Positions 17,568 through 29,082 of a stretch of 64,000 nucleotides of DNA are shown one piece after another. Both the position numbers and the translations under genes were made by a program. Positions within the stretch are counted from its first letter, which is position 1, and each line of letters begins with the position of its first letter. Source of the stretch: an uncultured Oligella sp. (GTDB lineage Bacteria; Pseudomonadota; Gammaproteobacteria; Burkholderiales; Burkholderiaceae_B); assembly GCA_947632105.1 (NCBI GenBank), contig CANROD010000004.1, forward strand, positions 22,724 through 86,723. Direction: 5' to 3'. The notes beneath the pieces were generated by a model, which saw only the letters and a list, made by a program, of their open reading frames with translations, was not told the origin of the DNA and did no database searches.

Positions 17568-18981
17568 TTGCAATCTCCAAGACTTTTGCTGGCACTCTAC
17601 TAATTGAGCCAGCGCCCATTGTTATAACAATATCACCATTGCGCGCAAACGCATGAAGTGCTTGCGGCAACTCCTCTATATCTGGAACAAACTGAGGCTC
17701 AACCTTACCATCGTGTTGCAACGCTTTATAAAGTGCCTCACCATTAGCAAAACTAAGTGGAAACTCACCGGCTGCATAGACCTCAGTTAGCAGCACCTCA
17801 TCAGCTAAACCAAGCACCCGCACAAACTCTTCAAAACAATCACGCGTGCGTGTATAACGATGTGGTTGGAAAGCCAACACTAATCGCTTATCAGGCCAAG
17901 CACCTCGCGCCGCTGCAATCGTTGCTTCCATCTCGACAGGATGATGACCATAGTCGTCAATCAACGTATAAGAGCCATCTCCATTAGTTTTCAGTATATC
18001 AATCTCACCGATAAAGCTAAAACGACGACCTACACCAGTAAAATTGTTAAGTGCCTCAACAATTGCCTTATCCTCTACTCCAATCTCTGTCGCTAAAGCA
18101 ATCCCTGCTAATGCATTCAGAATATTGTGATGACCTGGTAAATTTAAAACGATGTCTAAAGGCTCACATTGACGGCGACGGCCACAACTCCTGTCAACAG
18201 TGAAATGCATCTGCGGACCGACACTACGGATATCTCTAGCCCGATAGTCTGCTTCTTCCTGTATGCCATAAGTCACGATTGGACGAGAAATAAATGGGAT
18301 GATTTTCTTAACATTATCATCATCAACACATAAAATCGCCGTACCATAAAAAGGTAAATTCTGGGTAAACTCAACAAATGCACTGCGTAGGCGAGCAATA
18401 TCATGACCATAAGTGTCCATATGGTCAACGTCAATATTAGTGACAATAGCCATCACAGGCAACAAATTGAGGAAAGAGGCGTCTGACTCATCAGCCTCAA
18501 CGACAATATAATCACCCTTGCCTAGATAGGCATTGGTGCCGGCTGAATTTAATCGACCACCAATCACAAAAGTAGGGTCGAGCTTAGCAGCCGCTAAAAT
18601 ACTACTCACTAAGCTAGTCGTGGTAGTTTTACCATGCGTACCAGCCACGGCAATACCCATTTTTAAGCGCATCAATTCAGCTAACATCATTGCTCGTGAT
18701 ACGACAGGAACACCTTGAGCCCTTGCCTTAAGTACCTCAGGATTACCACCGGAAATGGCTGTCGATGTAACCACCACATCAGCTTCCGCTTTATCAACAT
18801 TATCCGCCGCATGCTCGTAAAAAATATGCGCGCCCAAGTCCTCTAAACGTCTGGTAACTACTGTTTGGTTTAAGTCTGATCCACTCACTCGATAGCCTTG
18901 GTTAATCAGCACCTCAGCAATGCCACTCATACCTGAGCCGCCAATGCCTACTAAATGGATATTTCTAATTCTATACTTCAT
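17560..18981 (-). CDS. murC: UDP-N-acetylmuramate--L-alanine ligase MurC
   Basis: A 473-residue Mur ligase adding the first amino acid to UDP-MurNAc. The N-terminal UDP-binding loop is [17 protein letters not shown] (residues ~9-25). The ATP loop is [10 protein letters not shown] near 115, with the downstream ligase motifs [10 protein letters not shown] and DDYGHHPVE. The usual length and order are kept. The 3' end overlaps the ddl start by 8 bp and it begins 2 bp after the murG stop, indicating a tightly coupled run of genes. Confidence 0.98.
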   Translation of the reverse strand: MKYRIRNIHLVGIGGSGMSGIAEVLINQGYRVSGSDLNQTVVTRRLEDLGAHIFYEHAADNVDKAEADVVVTSTAISGGNPEVLKARAQGVPVVSRAMMLAELMRLKMGIAVAGTHGKTTTTSLVSSILAAAKLDPTFVIGGRLNSAGTNAYLGKGDYIVVEADESDASFLNLLPVMAIVTNIDVDHMDTYGHDIARLRSAFVEFTQNLPFYGTAILCVDDDNVKKIIPFISRPIVTYGIQEEADYRARDIRSVGPQMHFTVDRSCGRRRQCEPLDIVLNLPGHHNILNALAGIALATEIGVEDKAIVEALNNFTGVGRRFSFIGEIDILKTNGDGSYTLIDDYGHHPVEMEATIAAARGAWPDKRLVLAFQPHRYTRTRDCFEEFVRVLGLADEVLLTEVYAAGEFPLSFANGEALYKALQHDGKVEPQFVPDIEELPQALHAFARNGDIVITMGAGSISRVPAKVLEIANG

Positions 18982-18983
18982 TT

Positions 18984-20099
18984 TTATTCTCTTGCTAATT
19001 GCTCACAAACATCCGCAATTGCATGTGTTGCACCTGGTAATGCCATCGCTCTGGCTGAATTTGCCATTTCTAATAACTGTTTACGATCCTTAGAGACCAA
19101 CCACTCAGCTAACCACTGCGCACTAAGCGCGGACTGTGCTTTCACCTCTGCCGCACCACTATCAGCTAACCAACGGGCATTCGCCGTTTGGTGATCATCA
19201 ATTGCTCCCGGCAGAGGTATGAACAATGCAGGCACGCCGACTGCAGCAACCTCAGCCACTGTCATTGCTCCCGCGCGGCATATTAATAAATCAGCCTCTG
19301 CAAGTGCATTTGCCATATTATCAATGAAAGCTACACAATTTGCTTCGACTCCTACCTCTTGATAATTATTTTTTAATAATTCAAGGTGAGTAGATCCTGA
19401 TTGGTGTGTAATTAGTGGTCGCTGTTCTAACGACAACTGAGCAATGGCTTGCGGAATTAAATTATTTAGCGCTAACGCACCTAAACTACCACCAACCACT
19501 AATAAACGTAACGGCCCATCTCGTCCTACAAAACGCACTGTTGGCGTTGGTAGATTCAACAATTCTGCACGCACGGGATTGCCGACCACTGTACCCTTTG
19601 ACAAGGCCTTGGGAAAAGCCATCAACACACGTTTAGCTAACTTACTAATGACCTTATTCGCAGTACCAGCAACGGCATTTTGCTCATGTAAAACAATAGG
19701 TTTAGCAGTAAAGAAAGCCACGACACTACCTGGAAATGCAGCATAACCACCCATTCCCAAAACTACAGTAGGTTTAACCTTTTTAAAAGCCTTGCCAGCC
19801 TCTGCTATTGCACCTGCCAAAGCGAAAGGCAACTTTAACAAAGCAAATAAACCCTTACCACGCAGTCCAGCAAAACTCATCGGTAATAGTTGATAGCCAC
19901 GCGCCGGTACTAAATCACCCTCCATACGATCTGGATTACCTAACCAATAGACATGCCAACCACGTTGTTGCAACTCATCCGCAACTGCTAAACCAGGCAT
20001 AATGTGACCACCGGTACCACCTGCCATAATCAAAATAGTTGGTGCCACTACTGCTGCGTCAGTGTCATTTACTAAAACCATCCGAGTTTTATCATTCAT
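18984..20099 (-). CDS. murG: MurG glycosyltransferase (lipid II synthase)
   Basis: A peripheral inner-membrane GT28 enzyme that transfers GlcNAc from UDP-GlcNAc to lipid I. The G-loop [17 protein letters not shown] lies close to the N-terminus, a second glycine loop is [16 protein letters not shown], and the UDP-binding segment is [16 protein letters not shown]...[17 protein letters not shown] at 20099 overlaps the ftsW stop codon by one base (TGATG); a GTG one codon upstream is the alternative. The N-terminal extension before the first beta strand (about 20 residues) is longer than in E. coli. Confidence 0.97.
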   Translation of the reverse strand: MNDKTRMVLVNDTDAAVVAPTILIMAGGTGGHIMPGLAVADELQQRGWHVYWLGNPDRMEGDLVPARGYQLLPMSFAGLRGKGLFALLKLPFALAGAIAEAGKAFKKVKPTVVLGMGGYAAFPGSVVAFFTAKPIVLHEQNAVAGTANKVISKLAKRVLMAFPKALSKGTVVGNPVRAELLNLPTPTVRFVGRDGPLRLLVVGGSLGALALNNLIPQAIAQLSLEQRPLITHQSGSTHLELLKNNYQEVGVEANCVAFIDNMANALAEADLLICRAGAMTVAEVAAVGVPALFIPLPGAIDDHQTANARWLADSGAAEVKAQSALSAQWLAEWLVSKDRKQLLEMANSARAMALPGATHAIADVCEQLARE

Positions 20100-21355
20100 C
20101 ACATATACCTTGGCGTTGGCATACCAGAAATTGGTAAACCACGCATTAACTGACGGTTTTCATAATCGACTCTAAGCACGAGGCCTAACGCACTCAACGT
20201 GATAAACATAGCAGAACCACCATAGCTAATCATGGGTAACGTTAAGCCCTTAGTTGGTAATAAACCTAAACAAACGCACAAATTAAACAACGCTTGAAAA
20301 CCAATCCAAATTCCCACACCCTGAGCAACTAAACCACTAAAGTAACGGTCCATGGCAATTGCAGTACGACCAATTTTAAAACATTTAAACACCAATATAA
20401 AATACAGTACAACAACTGTTGTAATACCGATAAACCCTAATTCTTCACCAATAACAGCCAAAATAAAATCGGTATGAGCCTCTGGTAAATAGTGTAATTT
20501 TTCAATACTGGAACCTAAGCCGACACCACTCCACTCGCCGCGACCGATCGCTATCAATGAATGCACCAATTGATAACCAGTAGACTGTGCATGCTCCTCA
20601 CTAAAAGGGTCTAAGAAAGCCAATATTCGCCTAAAACGCCATGAACTACCAAAAACCGCGACACTGACAAAAGCGACACCAGCAATAATCACTGTGACTA
20701 AATAAAAGCTGTGTAAACCGCCTAAAAATAATATACCAATACAGATACAGGCAATTACCATAGCAGCGCCCAAATCGGGCTCCACCACAGTCAAACCTAC
20801 AGCGAACACCATTAAAGCAGTGACAGGCAAGACCCCTTTGACAAAGCCTTCCATAAACTTGAGATTTGCAATTGCATCACGGTGAATTACCGTATAGCGT
20901 GCGGCATAAACAACCATCGCCATTTTCATAAGTTCGCTAGGCTGAAAATTTACGACCCAAAGAGGAATCCAACGCCTGGCACCATTTACCTCGTGGCCAA
21001 TAAATGGAAATAAGACAATAATCAAAAAAAACGCTGCTATCATGAAAAAATATAGCGAAATTTCTTCCCACTTATCCATATTGATATTAAAAACAACCAC
21101 CATGCCAAAAAAGCCAAATGCAATAAATATAACCTGCTTGATCAAGTAGCTATTAAATTTAAAGAGTTGACTGCTTGACCCATCAGTTAGCGCAATGGAT
21201 GAGGAATAGACCATAATTAGGCTTAAAATCAGAATAGCGCCCACGACCGACAAGAATAACAGGTCATAATCACGCATTTTAATACGAGTAGGCGAAACCT
21301 CATTAACACCCTGCTCACCATCATGAACAAAACGATCGCGCATGCTTAGGCTCAT
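20099..21355 (-). CDS. ftsW: FtsW, septal peptidoglycan glycosyltransferase (SEDS family)
   Basis: A 418-residue polytopic membrane protein with about ten helices. SEDS hallmarks include [18 protein letters not shown] near 130, [11 protein letters not shown] near 190, [19 protein letters not shown] near 300 and the C-terminal [15 protein letters not shown]. FtsW polymerises lipid II at the septum with its partner PBP3/FtsI, encoded upstream at 26927-28753. It starts directly after the murD stop and its stop overlaps murG. Confidence 0.97.
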   Translation of the reverse strand: MSLSMRDRFVHDGEQGVNEVSPTRIKMRDYDLLFLSVVGAILILSLIMVYSSSIALTDGSSSQLFKFNSYLIKQVIFIAFGFFGMVVVFNINMDKWEEISLYFFMIAAFFLIIVLFPFIGHEVNGARRWIPLWVVNFQPSELMKMAMVVYAARYTVIHRDAIANLKFMEGFVKGVLPVTALMVFAVGLTVVEPDLGAAMVIACICIGILFLGGLHSFYLVTVIIAGVAFVSVAVFGSSWRFRRILAFLDPFSEEHAQSTGYQLVHSLIAIGRGEWSGVGLGSSIEKLHYLPEAHTDFILAVIGEELGFIGITTVVVLYFILVFKCFKIGRTAIAMDRYFSGLVAQGVGIWIGFQALFNLCVCLGLLPTKGLTLPMISYGGSAMFITLSALGLVLRVDYENRQLMRGLPISGMPTPRYM

Positions 21356-22888
21356 TTATATCTCCCCATACTCAAGCGCTAATTCCTGTACCGCCTCAAC
21401 AAATGCTGTGCCACGCTGCACATAGTTATTAAACATATCCATACTGGCACAAGCCGGTGACATTAACACGACATCACCAGCGGAGGCTAAACTCATCGCC
21501 ATAGTAACCGCGTCACCCATCGATTCCGCATGAGATATTGGCACACCGGTACTACCTAGTTCCTGCTTAATTTGCTTGGCATCACGACCAATCAACACAA
21601 TCGCGCGAGCCTTTTCTTTTAACGGCTTTTGTAAAGGGCTAAAATCTTGCCCCTTAGCTAAACCACCCAAAATCACTACTAAAGGCTGCTCTAGACCATT
21701 AAGAGCAGCCAAAGTCGCACCGACGTTTGTCCCCTTACTGTCATTAATAAAGTCTATACCACCTATGTTGCGTACAAAATTCATTCGATGCGGTGCTGCT
21801 TCAAATTGATTTAAAGCATGCAACAACGGACCCCAACTAATATGAATAGCTCTGCATAGAGCCAAGGCGGCTAAGGCATTCAGAGCATTATGAGCACCCT
21901 TAACTGGCAAAGCCTCCAGCGGCATTAACAATTTTAATTGACCAATAGCACGCGTACTTAATAACTCTTTTTTCTTGCGTGCAGCAGCACTAAGAGGCAC
22001 ATCAAAACTGTCCTCATCAACGCTCGCAGCCAACCAAGTCATACCACCTTCAGTTTTAAAACCTAGATCACCGTTAAGTGACGGCTCATCATCAGCAAAA
22101 CTCACCACATCTAGCGCCTCGTCCGTAGTCACCATGCTAAGTACTTCGGGTTCAGCTCGAGCAATAATTTTTATCTCACTTAGCTCTAGAAGCTTTGCTT
22201 TGTGCTGCACATAATCTTCCCAGCCTAGATGCCAATCTAAATGATCCTGGCTAAGATTTAATACGACCGCAGCCTTAGGTCTAAGGGATTGTACCGTGGC
22301 CATTTGAAAGCTTGATAACTCAAGCACCCAAACTTCAGGCAGCTCATTAGCGTCAAGCGCCTGTCTCAATGCCGTCAGCACGGCTGGGCTAATATTGCCA
22401 CAAGCAATAGCGGGCACACCAGCCGCCAGCAACATATCGCGAGCCATCATGGTGACTGTCGTTTTGCCATTAGTGCCAGTAACTGCAATCACATCACAAT
22501 CATAGCCTTGAGACCCTTTTAAATCTGCTAAAGCTCTGGCAAATAACTCAACCTCGCCAATCACCTCAATCCCTTGTTGCTCTGCCTGTTGGAGAAACTC
22601 TTTAACAGGTGATTGGTTTGGAGAAAGGCCTGGACTAAGGACAAGGGAATCAATCCCCTCCAAGGCCTGTTCGCCTAAACAATTGTCTCCTAAAGCGTAG
22701 GACAACTCGGTAGTTGAACTAGCCTGAGCAGCTGCTTTAATCTCGGCTAACCCAGGTGGTTCTTGCCTTGTATCAGCAACACGCAACTTTGCCCCTTCAC
22801 GTAAACACCACAAAGCACTGGCTAAGCCAGTCTCACCCAAGCCTAAGACTAATACATGTGATTGAGACAAACTTTTGTGTTGCATCAT
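21356..22888 (-). CDS. murD: UDP-N-acetylmuramoylalanine--D-glutamate ligase MurD
   Basis: A 510-residue Mur ligase adding D-Glu. The N-terminal Rossmann loop is LVLGLGETGLASALW. The ATP-binding loop GTNGKTTVTM is near 139, and the downstream motifs NLSQDHLDWH, FINDSKGTNVGATLAAL and ILGGLAKGQDFSPL are all typical of MurD. It is longer than E. coli MurD (438), mainly through an insertion at about 255-315 (DVVSFADDEPSLNGDLGF ... KKKELLSTRAIGQ). Two consecutive ATG codons form the start. Confidence 0.97.
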   Translation of the reverse strand: MMQHKSLSQSHVLVLGLGETGLASALWCLREGAKLRVADTRQEPPGLAEIKAAAQASSTTELSYALGDNCLGEQALEGIDSLVLSPGLSPNQSPVKEFLQQAEQQGIEVIGEVELFARALADLKGSQGYDCDVIAVTGTNGKTTVTMMARDMLLAAGVPAIACGNISPAVLTALRQALDANELPEVWVLELSSFQMATVQSLRPKAAVVLNLSQDHLDWHLGWEDYVQHKAKLLELSEIKIIARAEPEVLSMVTTDEALDVVSFADDEPSLNGDLGFKTEGGMTWLAASVDEDSFDVPLSAAARKKKELLSTRAIGQLKLLMPLEALPVKGAHNALNALAALALCRAIHISWGPLLHALNQFEAAPHRMNFVRNIGGIDFINDSKGTNVGATLAALNGLEQPLVVILGGLAKGQDFSPLQKPLKEKARAIVLIGRDAKQIKQELGSTGVPISHAESMGDAVTMAMSLASAGDVVLMSPACASMDMFNNYVQRGTAFVEAVQELALEYGEI

Positions 22889-22920
22889 CGCCGCGCTTTA
22901 AAAGACCTTTTAGATAAAAA

Positions 22921-24090
22921 TTAACGTAATTTAAGTGTAGAAAGACCTATCAACACCAACATGATAGTAATAATCCAGAAACGAATAACAACCTGCGTTT
23001 CCTTCCAACCTTTTTTCTCAAAATGGTGATGTAATGGCGCCATTAATAAGATCCGACGCCCTTCGCCATAACGCTTTTTGGTATATTTAAACCAACTAAC
23101 TTGCAACATAACGGATAGCGTCTCTACAACAAAAACACCACCCATAATAAAGAGCACGATCTCTTGACGCACAACCACGGCTATACAGCCAAGCATCCCA
23201 CCAAGCGCTAAAGCACCTACATCGCCCATAAAAACCTGTGCTGGATAGGCATTAAACCATAAAAATGCCAACCCGGCCCCACCTAAGGCAGCACATAAGA
23301 TCAGCATTTCACCAGCACCAGGAATATAAGGAAAAAGCAAATAATCTGAATAGTCGACACGACCAACTACATAGGCAAAAATACCTAAAGCGCCACCCAC
23401 CATAACAGTTGGCATAATGGCCAAACCATCTAAGCCGTCAGTTAAATTAACCGCATTACTCGCACCAACGATCACTAACCAAGTCAAGACCGCAAAACCG
23501 AATACCCCTAACGGATAACTCACACTCTTAAAAAACGGCACAATTAAGTCAGCTTGTCGCGGCAATGGCATGGTAAAACCACTCATAACCCACTCTTTAA
23601 ATAAGGGCCATAAATCTGCATTTTCAGGTGCAGCAACGGCAAAGGTCAGATAAAGAGCGGCAATAGCACCGATCGTGGATTGCCAAAAAAACTTTTCCCT
23701 TGACGACATACCTTCAGGATTTCTATAAACCACCTTGCGATAATCATCAAACCAACCAATAGCACCAAAACCCACGGTTACAAAAAGCACAACCCAAACA
23801 AATCGATTACTTAAATCAGCCCATAACAAAGTGGATAAAGCAATTGAGATTAGCACCAAAACACCACCCATGGTTGGTGTACCATCCTTGACTAAATGGC
23901 TTTCTAAACCATACTGGCGCACTGCTTGACCAATCTTCAATTCCAAGAGCTTGCGTATCACCTTAGGCCCAGCAATCAACCCAATAATCAATGCTGTAGC
24001 GCTGGCCATCAACGCACGCATAGTCAAATAATCAAATACTGCAAAAAAACTGTAGTCTTTACTTAGATACTTAAACAGCTCATATAACAT
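22921..24090 (-). CDS. mraY: Phospho-N-acetylmuramoyl-pentapeptide transferase MraY
   Basis: A 389-residue polytopic enzyme that makes lipid I on the inner face of the membrane. Signature segments are present: [13 protein letters not shown] near 72, the Asp pair WFDDYRKVV near 114, the [11 protein letters not shown]g2+ site near 215, and the [23 protein letters not shown] region (residues ~350-372). About ten membrane helices are apparent. It follows murEF by 21 bp and precedes murD by 32 bp. Confidence 0.98.
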   Translation of the reverse strand: MLYELFKYLSKDYSFFAVFDYLTMRALMASATALIIGLIAGPKVIRKLLELKIGQAVRQYGLESHLVKDGTPTMGGVLVLISIALSTLLWADLSNRFVWVVLFVTVGFGAIGWFDDYRKVVYRNPEGMSSREKFFWQSTIGAIAALYLTFAVAAPENADLWPLFKEWVMSGFTMPLPRQADLIVPFFKSVSYPLGVFGFAVLTWLVIVGASNAVNLTDGLDGLAIMPTVMVGGALGIFAYVVGRVDYSDYLLFPYIPGAGEMLILCAALGGAGLAFLWFNAYPAQVFMGDVGALALGGMLGCIAVVVRQEIVLFIMGGVFVVETLSVMLQVSWFKYTKKRYGEGRRILLMAPLHHHFEKKGWKETQVVIRFWIITIMLVLIGLSTLKLR

Positions 24091-24111
24091 GAGTGGCTTC
24101 CCCGTTGCTTA

Positions 24112-26898
24112 CTATTTACTTTCCTGTGGTGATAACAAATGCTGCACTACACGTTCCATACGCATAGAACGAGACCCTTTGACCAATATTGCTGCTAGAT
24201 CTAATGATGCTATCGCCTCAAATACCTGTTCAACTAGTTCGCAATGTTGAGCGCCTTCACCGAAGGATTGACTGGCTTCTTGACTCGCCTCACCAAAACT
24301 GAGTAAATGACTAATGCCCTGCTGCTTAGCATACTGACCTACCTCACGATGCACTTCCGGTCCCTCAGAACCGACCTCACCCATATCGCCTAAAACCAAG
24401 AGAGTTGGCTGTGGTAAAGCGCCTAACACATCAATTGCCGCACGCACAGAATCTGGATTAGCATTATAACTATCATCAATCACTCGCGTCCCACTTTCGA
24501 GTACATAGCATTGTAAGCGTCCTGATACAGCTGAAAAACTTTCTAAACCTTGCTTGATATGCCCAAGTTCTAAGCCTGCTGCAAAACTAGCACCCGCAGC
24601 TGCTAGTGCATTACTGACACTATGCTCACCCGGCACTTGCAAAGCAACACGACACTGTTGCTCGTTAATAGTAAGTACGAAATCCACTCCATCAGCTCGA
24701 TGATCTATCGCTGCCGCATTAATTTCAGCGATGGGCTCATTCAAGGCGAAATGTAGTGATTTTTTCGTTGTACTTAACTCATCCCAAAGTTCTGTATAAT
24801 CCGTTGCCGCAGGATAAACTGCCACACCCTCATCCGCTAAATAAGCAAATACAGTTGCATTTTCTTTAGCCACCGCATCAACGGTATGCATAAACTCCTG
24901 ATGCTCACGCTGCGCGTTTGTCACAACAGCCACGGTTGGTCTGCATAGATCAGATAAAACCGCAATTTCACCAGGATGATTCATCCCTAACTCAAACACT
25001 CCCACACGGTGATTTGTACGTAATCTCAACAAACTCAAAGGAACACCAATATGGTTATTTAAATTACCCAAGGTCGCAACATAATCATCACCAAAAGCCG
25101 CAGCCATTACCGAAGCAATCATTTCCTTAGTTGTCGTTTTACCATTACTGCCGGTTATCGCAACAATCGGCAAATCAAACTGTGCTCGCCAGGCCTTAGC
25201 CATCGTCATAAGCGCATCGAGCGTATCATGCACCTGCACTTGAGGTAATGCCAATTCATTATTGCGCTCAGAAACTAGAGCAGCGACTGCACCTTTTTCT
25301 TGTGCCTGCCCAAGCAGACTGTGGGCATCAAAATTCTCACCTTTGAGGGCAACAAAAAACTGACCAGATTTAAGCTCACGCGTATCAGTACTGATATTTA
25401 GCCCTTCACGCATCAGCAAAGCAAGACTTGCCCACTGTCTATCATCAAAAAAATGGCGCATAGCATTAATTTCTTGATAATCCTCATGCCCCTTACCAGC
25501 AATTAAAACCACATCTTCTGGTGTCGCTCGTAAAATTGAATAAAGAATTGTGTAGTCACGACTCTTCTCAACCAACGCTAATTTCTCAATATTAGCCGCA
25601 GACAAACCCGCCACAATCTCTTCTAAAATAGCCTCAGGCTTTTCGCTACGAGGATTATCACTGGTAATGTAAATTTCATCTGCTAATTCCTCAGCAATTT
25701 GCGACATCACTGGACGCTTTGTACGGTCACGATTACCACCGCAGCCAAACACACAAACTAAACGCCCACCACGTGCCTCAGCATTAGGTCTAAGCGCTAG
25801 CAGAGCACGCTTCAACGCATCTGGGGTGTGCGCATAGTCAACGACAACCAATGGTTTATGTTGTGAACTAACAATCGGCACAACCGTTTCCAAGCGCCCA
25901 GCAACCGCCTCTAAATTACTCAAGGTACGGCTAATTCGCGTTAAACTCCAACCCAAACCCTCTAAAATCCCAACAGTTAATAATAGATTAGAGATATTAT
26001 GCTCACCCACTAAACGACTGATCACCTGCGTCTCACCATTTGGTGTGCGTAGCATAAATGAAAGTCCATAATCATGGAAAGTATAGTGCAAGGCACGTAT
26101 ATCAGCCGTAGACGTCATATCTAACGAATAACTAATAGTCTGTTCTGCAACAGACTGCTTGGCTAAACGCACACTCGCATCATCATCACCATTAAGAACT
26201 GCCAACTTCAGATCAGATCGAGTAAACAACAAGGCTTTAGCAGCCTCATAAGCCTCCATACTCTGGTGATAATCCAAATGGTCTAAACTTAGGTTAGTAA
26301 AACCGGCGATGGCGATACGCAGGCCATCCATACGCCCCTGCTCAAGACCAATAGAAGAAGCTTCCATGGCGACTGTATAAATTTCTTGCTTTCTCAGATA
26401 GGCCAACACTCGATGTAAACTAAGCACATCCGGCGTTGTCAAACAGCCACCTAAATTAGTACCATCCGGTAAGATAACACCCAAAGTACCGATAGTTGCA
26501 CAAGGGGTATGATTCAGATTGAGAGCCTGTGCGACCCAACTAGCACATGATGTTTTACCATTGGTGCCTGTTATCGCAATAACCTTAACGCTCTCAGATG
26601 GTCTATCGTACCACTCATCGGCAAGCTCGCCCAACAATGCTCTTAAGTTCTTGACTGGCAATATCGGAGCAACGATGTCACTTAAACTCTCTAAATCATC
26701 ATCCATCAAGACTGCTATTGCGCCATTATCAATTGCCGAAGAAATAAACCTAGCGCCATCACTTTGCTGCCCCTTAGATGCAACAAAGACATCCCCCGGT
26801 CGGATGTCTCTGGAATCAAGCTTGAGATCGGCCCCGTGCTCTGCATGCTGACGGAGCCACTGTACAATGGCTAAAACCTCTTTGTTATGTTTTTTCAT
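24112..26898 (-). CDS. murEF: MurE-MurF fusion ligase
   Basis: One 928-residue protein carries two successive Mur ligases. Residues 1-~495 are MurE: UDP-MurNAc site LDSRDIRPGDVFVASKG, ATP loop GTNGKTS (111-117), NLSLDHLDYH (202-211), and DNPR at 414-417, the motif that selects meso-diaminopimelate. Residues ~497-928 are MurF: STDTRELKSGQFFVALKGEN, ATP loop GSNGKTTT (583-590), ELGMNHPGEI and DDSYNANPDSVRAA. The junction (FDDRQWASLALLMREGLNIS) has no linker, and MurF seems to lack its first ~20-25 residues, the initial helix of free-standing MurF. A murE-murF fusion is reported for Bordetella pertussis. Successive addition of mesoDAP and D-Ala-D-Ala by one polypeptide is expected. Confidence 0.96.
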   Translation of the reverse strand: MKKHNKEVLAIVQWLRQHAEHGADLKLDSRDIRPGDVFVASKGQQSDGARFISSAIDNGAIAVLMDDDLESLSDIVAPILPVKNLRALLGELADEWYDRPSESVKVIAITGTNGKTSCASWVAQALNLNHTPCATIGTLGVILPDGTNLGGCLTTPDVLSLHRVLAYLRKQEIYTVAMEASSIGLEQGRMDGLRIAIAGFTNLSLDHLDYHQSMEAYEAAKALLFTRSDLKLAVLNGDDDASVRLAKQSVAEQTISYSLDMTSTADIRALHYTFHDYGLSFMLRTPNGETQVISRLVGEHNISNLLLTVGILEGLGWSLTRISRTLSNLEAVAGRLETVVPIVSSQHKPLVVVDYAHTPDALKRALLALRPNAEARGGRLVCVFGCGGNRDRTKRPVMSQIAEELADEIYITSDNPRSEKPEAILEEIVAGLSAANIEKLALVEKSRDYTILYSILRATPEDVVLIAGKGHEDYQEINAMRHFFDDRQWASLALLMREGLNISTDTRELKSGQFFVALKGENFDAHSLLGQAQEKGAVAALVSERNNELALPQVQVHDTLDALMTMAKAWRAQFDLPIVAITGSNGKTTTKEMIASVMAAAFGDDYVATLGNLNNHIGVPLSLLRLRTNHRVGVFELGMNHPGEIAVLSDLCRPTVAVVTNAQREHQEFMHTVDAVAKENATVFAYLADEGVAVYPAATDYTELWDELSTTKKSLHFALNEPIAEINAAAIDHRADGVDFVLTINEQQCRVALQVPGEHSVSNALAAAGASFAAGLELGHIKQGLESFSAVSGRLQCYVLESGTRVIDDSYNANPDSVRAAIDVLGALPQPTLLVLGDMGEVGSEGPEVHREVGQYAKQQGISHLLSFGEASQEASQSFGEGAQHCELVEQVFEAIASLDLAAILVKGSRSMRMERVVQHLLSPQESK

Positions 26899-26926
26899 AA
26901 AGTTTCCTAAACGTTAGGCATAGTAA

Positions 26927-28753
26927 CTACCCACGTGAATTCCGATTGGAACCCCCCTGAGTTTTGGTGTTTTTTGCCTCTAAGGTTGGCCCCGTATTAA
27001 TATCAGGCGGCACACTCATATGCCTTAAAGTACCACCAATAATCTCGGCGGCAGCCGGACCCGCAATTAACGTACCGTAATAACCAGCCTTACGCGGATT
27101 ATCAACAGTAACCGCAACTACAATACGTGGGTTTGATACAGGTGCAAGTGCGACGAAAGAGCCACGATAGTCACTACGACTATATTTTCCATTAACGATT
27201 TTACGCGCCGTCCCCGACTTACCCCCAATGCGATAACCTTCTACTTGAGCTTGAATCTTTGATCCATGAGGACCTGACGCTTCCTCTAGCATTTGACGTA
27301 CATTACGCGCAGTTTCCTTGCTAAATACTTGTAGTGTTTTTTTAGGTTTATTATCTTGCATCAATGACAGGTTAATCATTTCCCCGTCACGTGCTAATGA
27401 GGTATAAGCATGCGCTACTTGCAATAGTGAAGTAGACACACCATAACCGTAAGACATAGTGGCCTTTTCAATTAAACGCCAACGCCCCCAAGGCCTTAAT
27501 GTACCGGTCGCAATGCCAGGGAAACCAATCTCCGGTGCCTCACCAAAACCTAACGCCTTAAATACTGTCCACATCTGCTCAGCTCGTAATCGCTCAGCGA
27601 TCATCGTCATACCAATATTACTGGAGCGTCGAAGAATTCCTGCCACATTTAACGTACCGTTATGACGACTAACATCAGTAATTGTGTGACCTTGGTACCT
27701 ATAACTACCACTACCAGTAGCAAACATTGTATTAACTGAAATAGCTTTAGAATCGATTGCTAATGCCGCCACAAAAGGCTTAATAATAGAACCAGGCTCA
27801 AAAACATCAGTAACTGCACGATTTCTTAACACACCACCCTTACGCGCTAAACGGTCATTTGGATCATAACTAGGATAGCTGACCATACTGAGAATCTCAC
27901 CGGTTTGCGTATCGATAACCACGGCACCACCTGAGTCTGCAGCGTGATGCTTCACCGCCTTTTCCAATGCTTGATAGCTTAAATACTGAATCTGACTATC
28001 AATGGTCAAACGAACGTTTTCACCGTCTATGGCTGGCTGCTGCGCATAAGTATCCTGAATCACGCGCCCCTTACGATCACGCAAAACTGTACGACTACCA
28101 TCCACACCATTTAAACGAGCTTCGTAGTGTTTTTCGACACCTTCAATACCACTATTTTCAATATTAGTAAAACCAACGACATGCGCCGTAATTGGACCTT
28201 GTGGATAAGAACGCTTAACCTCAGGCAAGAAATGAACACCAGGTAACTTTTGTTCTTTAAGCGCATCTGCCCTATCCATTGCCACTTGGCGCTTCAAGTA
28301 GACAAAGGTTTTACCCATATGATTTTCCATACGCTCCTTAATACTAGCGACGGAAAGGTCAACGGATTGTGATAGAAACTCAAACTGCTCAGGCGTCGCT
28401 TTTTGTAATTCTTCAGGGATAATCCATACAGCTCGTACCGGTACACTAGTTGCTAAAAACTCACCGTTACGATCCTCAATACGACCACGATTAGCAGGCA
28501 AAGTTTGGTTTACCTCAAAGCGTTTATCACCCTCAGCACGAAGGAAATCATTGTTATAAACTTGATGGTAAAAAGCTTGAACTAAAACAATAACAAAACC
28601 AATCACAAAAATCCCAAGCACGAGCAGGCTACGTGACTTAGGAAATTTATTTTCCAGCACTGGCTCATTAAAAAAACGAGGCTGAGCCTGATAACCCCGT
28701 TTATTCCGAGACTTAGACCGCTGAATATGCTGAAAGACTTGCTTGAATCTCAT
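26927..28753 (-). CDS. ftsI: FtsI / PBP3, septal transpeptidase
   Basis: A class B penicillin-binding protein of 608 residues. A basic cytoplasmic N-terminus is followed by one membrane helix (residues ~42-62), a pedestal domain (NRGRIEDRNGEFLATSVP near 88-105) and the transpeptidase domain. Its three active-site motifs are S322-I-I-K325, S377-S-N379 and K512-S-G514. It cross-links septal peptidoglycan with FtsW. The C-terminal tail after residue ~585 (NTKTQGGSNRNSRG) is low-complexity and probably disordered; a cleaved C-terminus is known in E. coli PBP3. It starts 8 bp after the ftsL stop. Confidence 0.97.
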   Translation of the reverse strand: MRFKQVFQHIQRSKSRNKRGYQAQPRFFNEPVLENKFPKSRSLLVLGIFVIGFVIVLVQAFYHQVYNNDFLRAEGDKRFEVNQTLPANRGRIEDRNGEFLATSVPVRAVWIIPEELQKATPEQFEFLSQSVDLSVASIKERMENHMGKTFVYLKRQVAMDRADALKEQKLPGVHFLPEVKRSYPQGPITAHVVGFTNIENSGIEGVEKHYEARLNGVDGSRTVLRDRKGRVIQDTYAQQPAIDGENVRLTIDSQIQYLSYQALEKAVKHHAADSGGAVVIDTQTGEILSMVSYPSYDPNDRLARKGGVLRNRAVTDVFEPGSIIKPFVAALAIDSKAISVNTMFATGSGSYRYQGHTITDVSRHNGTLNVAGILRRSSNIGMTMIAERLRAEQMWTVFKALGFGEAPEIGFPGIATGTLRPWGRWRLIEKATMSYGYGVSTSLLQVAHAYTSLARDGEMINLSLMQDNKPKKTLQVFSKETARNVRQMLEEASGPHGSKIQAQVEGYRIGGKSGTARKIVNGKYSRSDYRGSFVALAPVSNPRIVVAVTVDNPRKAGYYGTLIAGPAAAEIIGGTLRHMSVPPDINTGPTLEAKNTKTQGGSNRNSRG

Positions 28754-28761
28754 TTTTCTAC

Positions 28762-29061
28762 CTAATTCGAACCCGCTTCGATGAAAGGACTAAGCTCTGA
28801 CTCTCGGATATAAATAATTTCACCGACCTCAGGAATATGCATATCTAATTTGCCCTCAATCTCATTTCTTATATTCATAGAGCTAGTCAACTTCGCTCGC
28901 TCTAACTCCAAGAAACTCCATTGAGTGTTTAATTCACGCTCAACCCGATTAGCTCGTTCAATTTGCGTAAACTGCTGACGCTGTTCATAGCGCGCACTGA
29001 CTAACTCAACTGCACTATATACAAAAAAAGCAATTAAACCAAAAACTAATACCTTATACAT
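28762..29061 (-). CDS. ftsL: Cell division protein FtsL
   Basis: A 99-residue bitopic protein. Its N-terminal helix (YKVLVFGLIAFFVYSAVELV) is followed by a heptad-rich periplasmic coiled coil (residues ~24-75) with the family-typical QRQQFTQIERANRVERELN. FtsL forms the FtsQLB complex and activates FtsWI. Sequence conservation is low, and the assignment rests equally on its length and position between rsmH and ftsI. Confidence 0.92.
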   Translation of the reverse strand: MYKVLVFGLIAFFVYSAVELVSARYEQRQQFTQIERANRVERELNTQWSFLELERAKLTSSMNIRNEIEGKLDMHIPEVGEIIYIRESELSPFIEAGSN

Positions 29062-29082
29062 GCCAAACCTACCTCTATGAGA

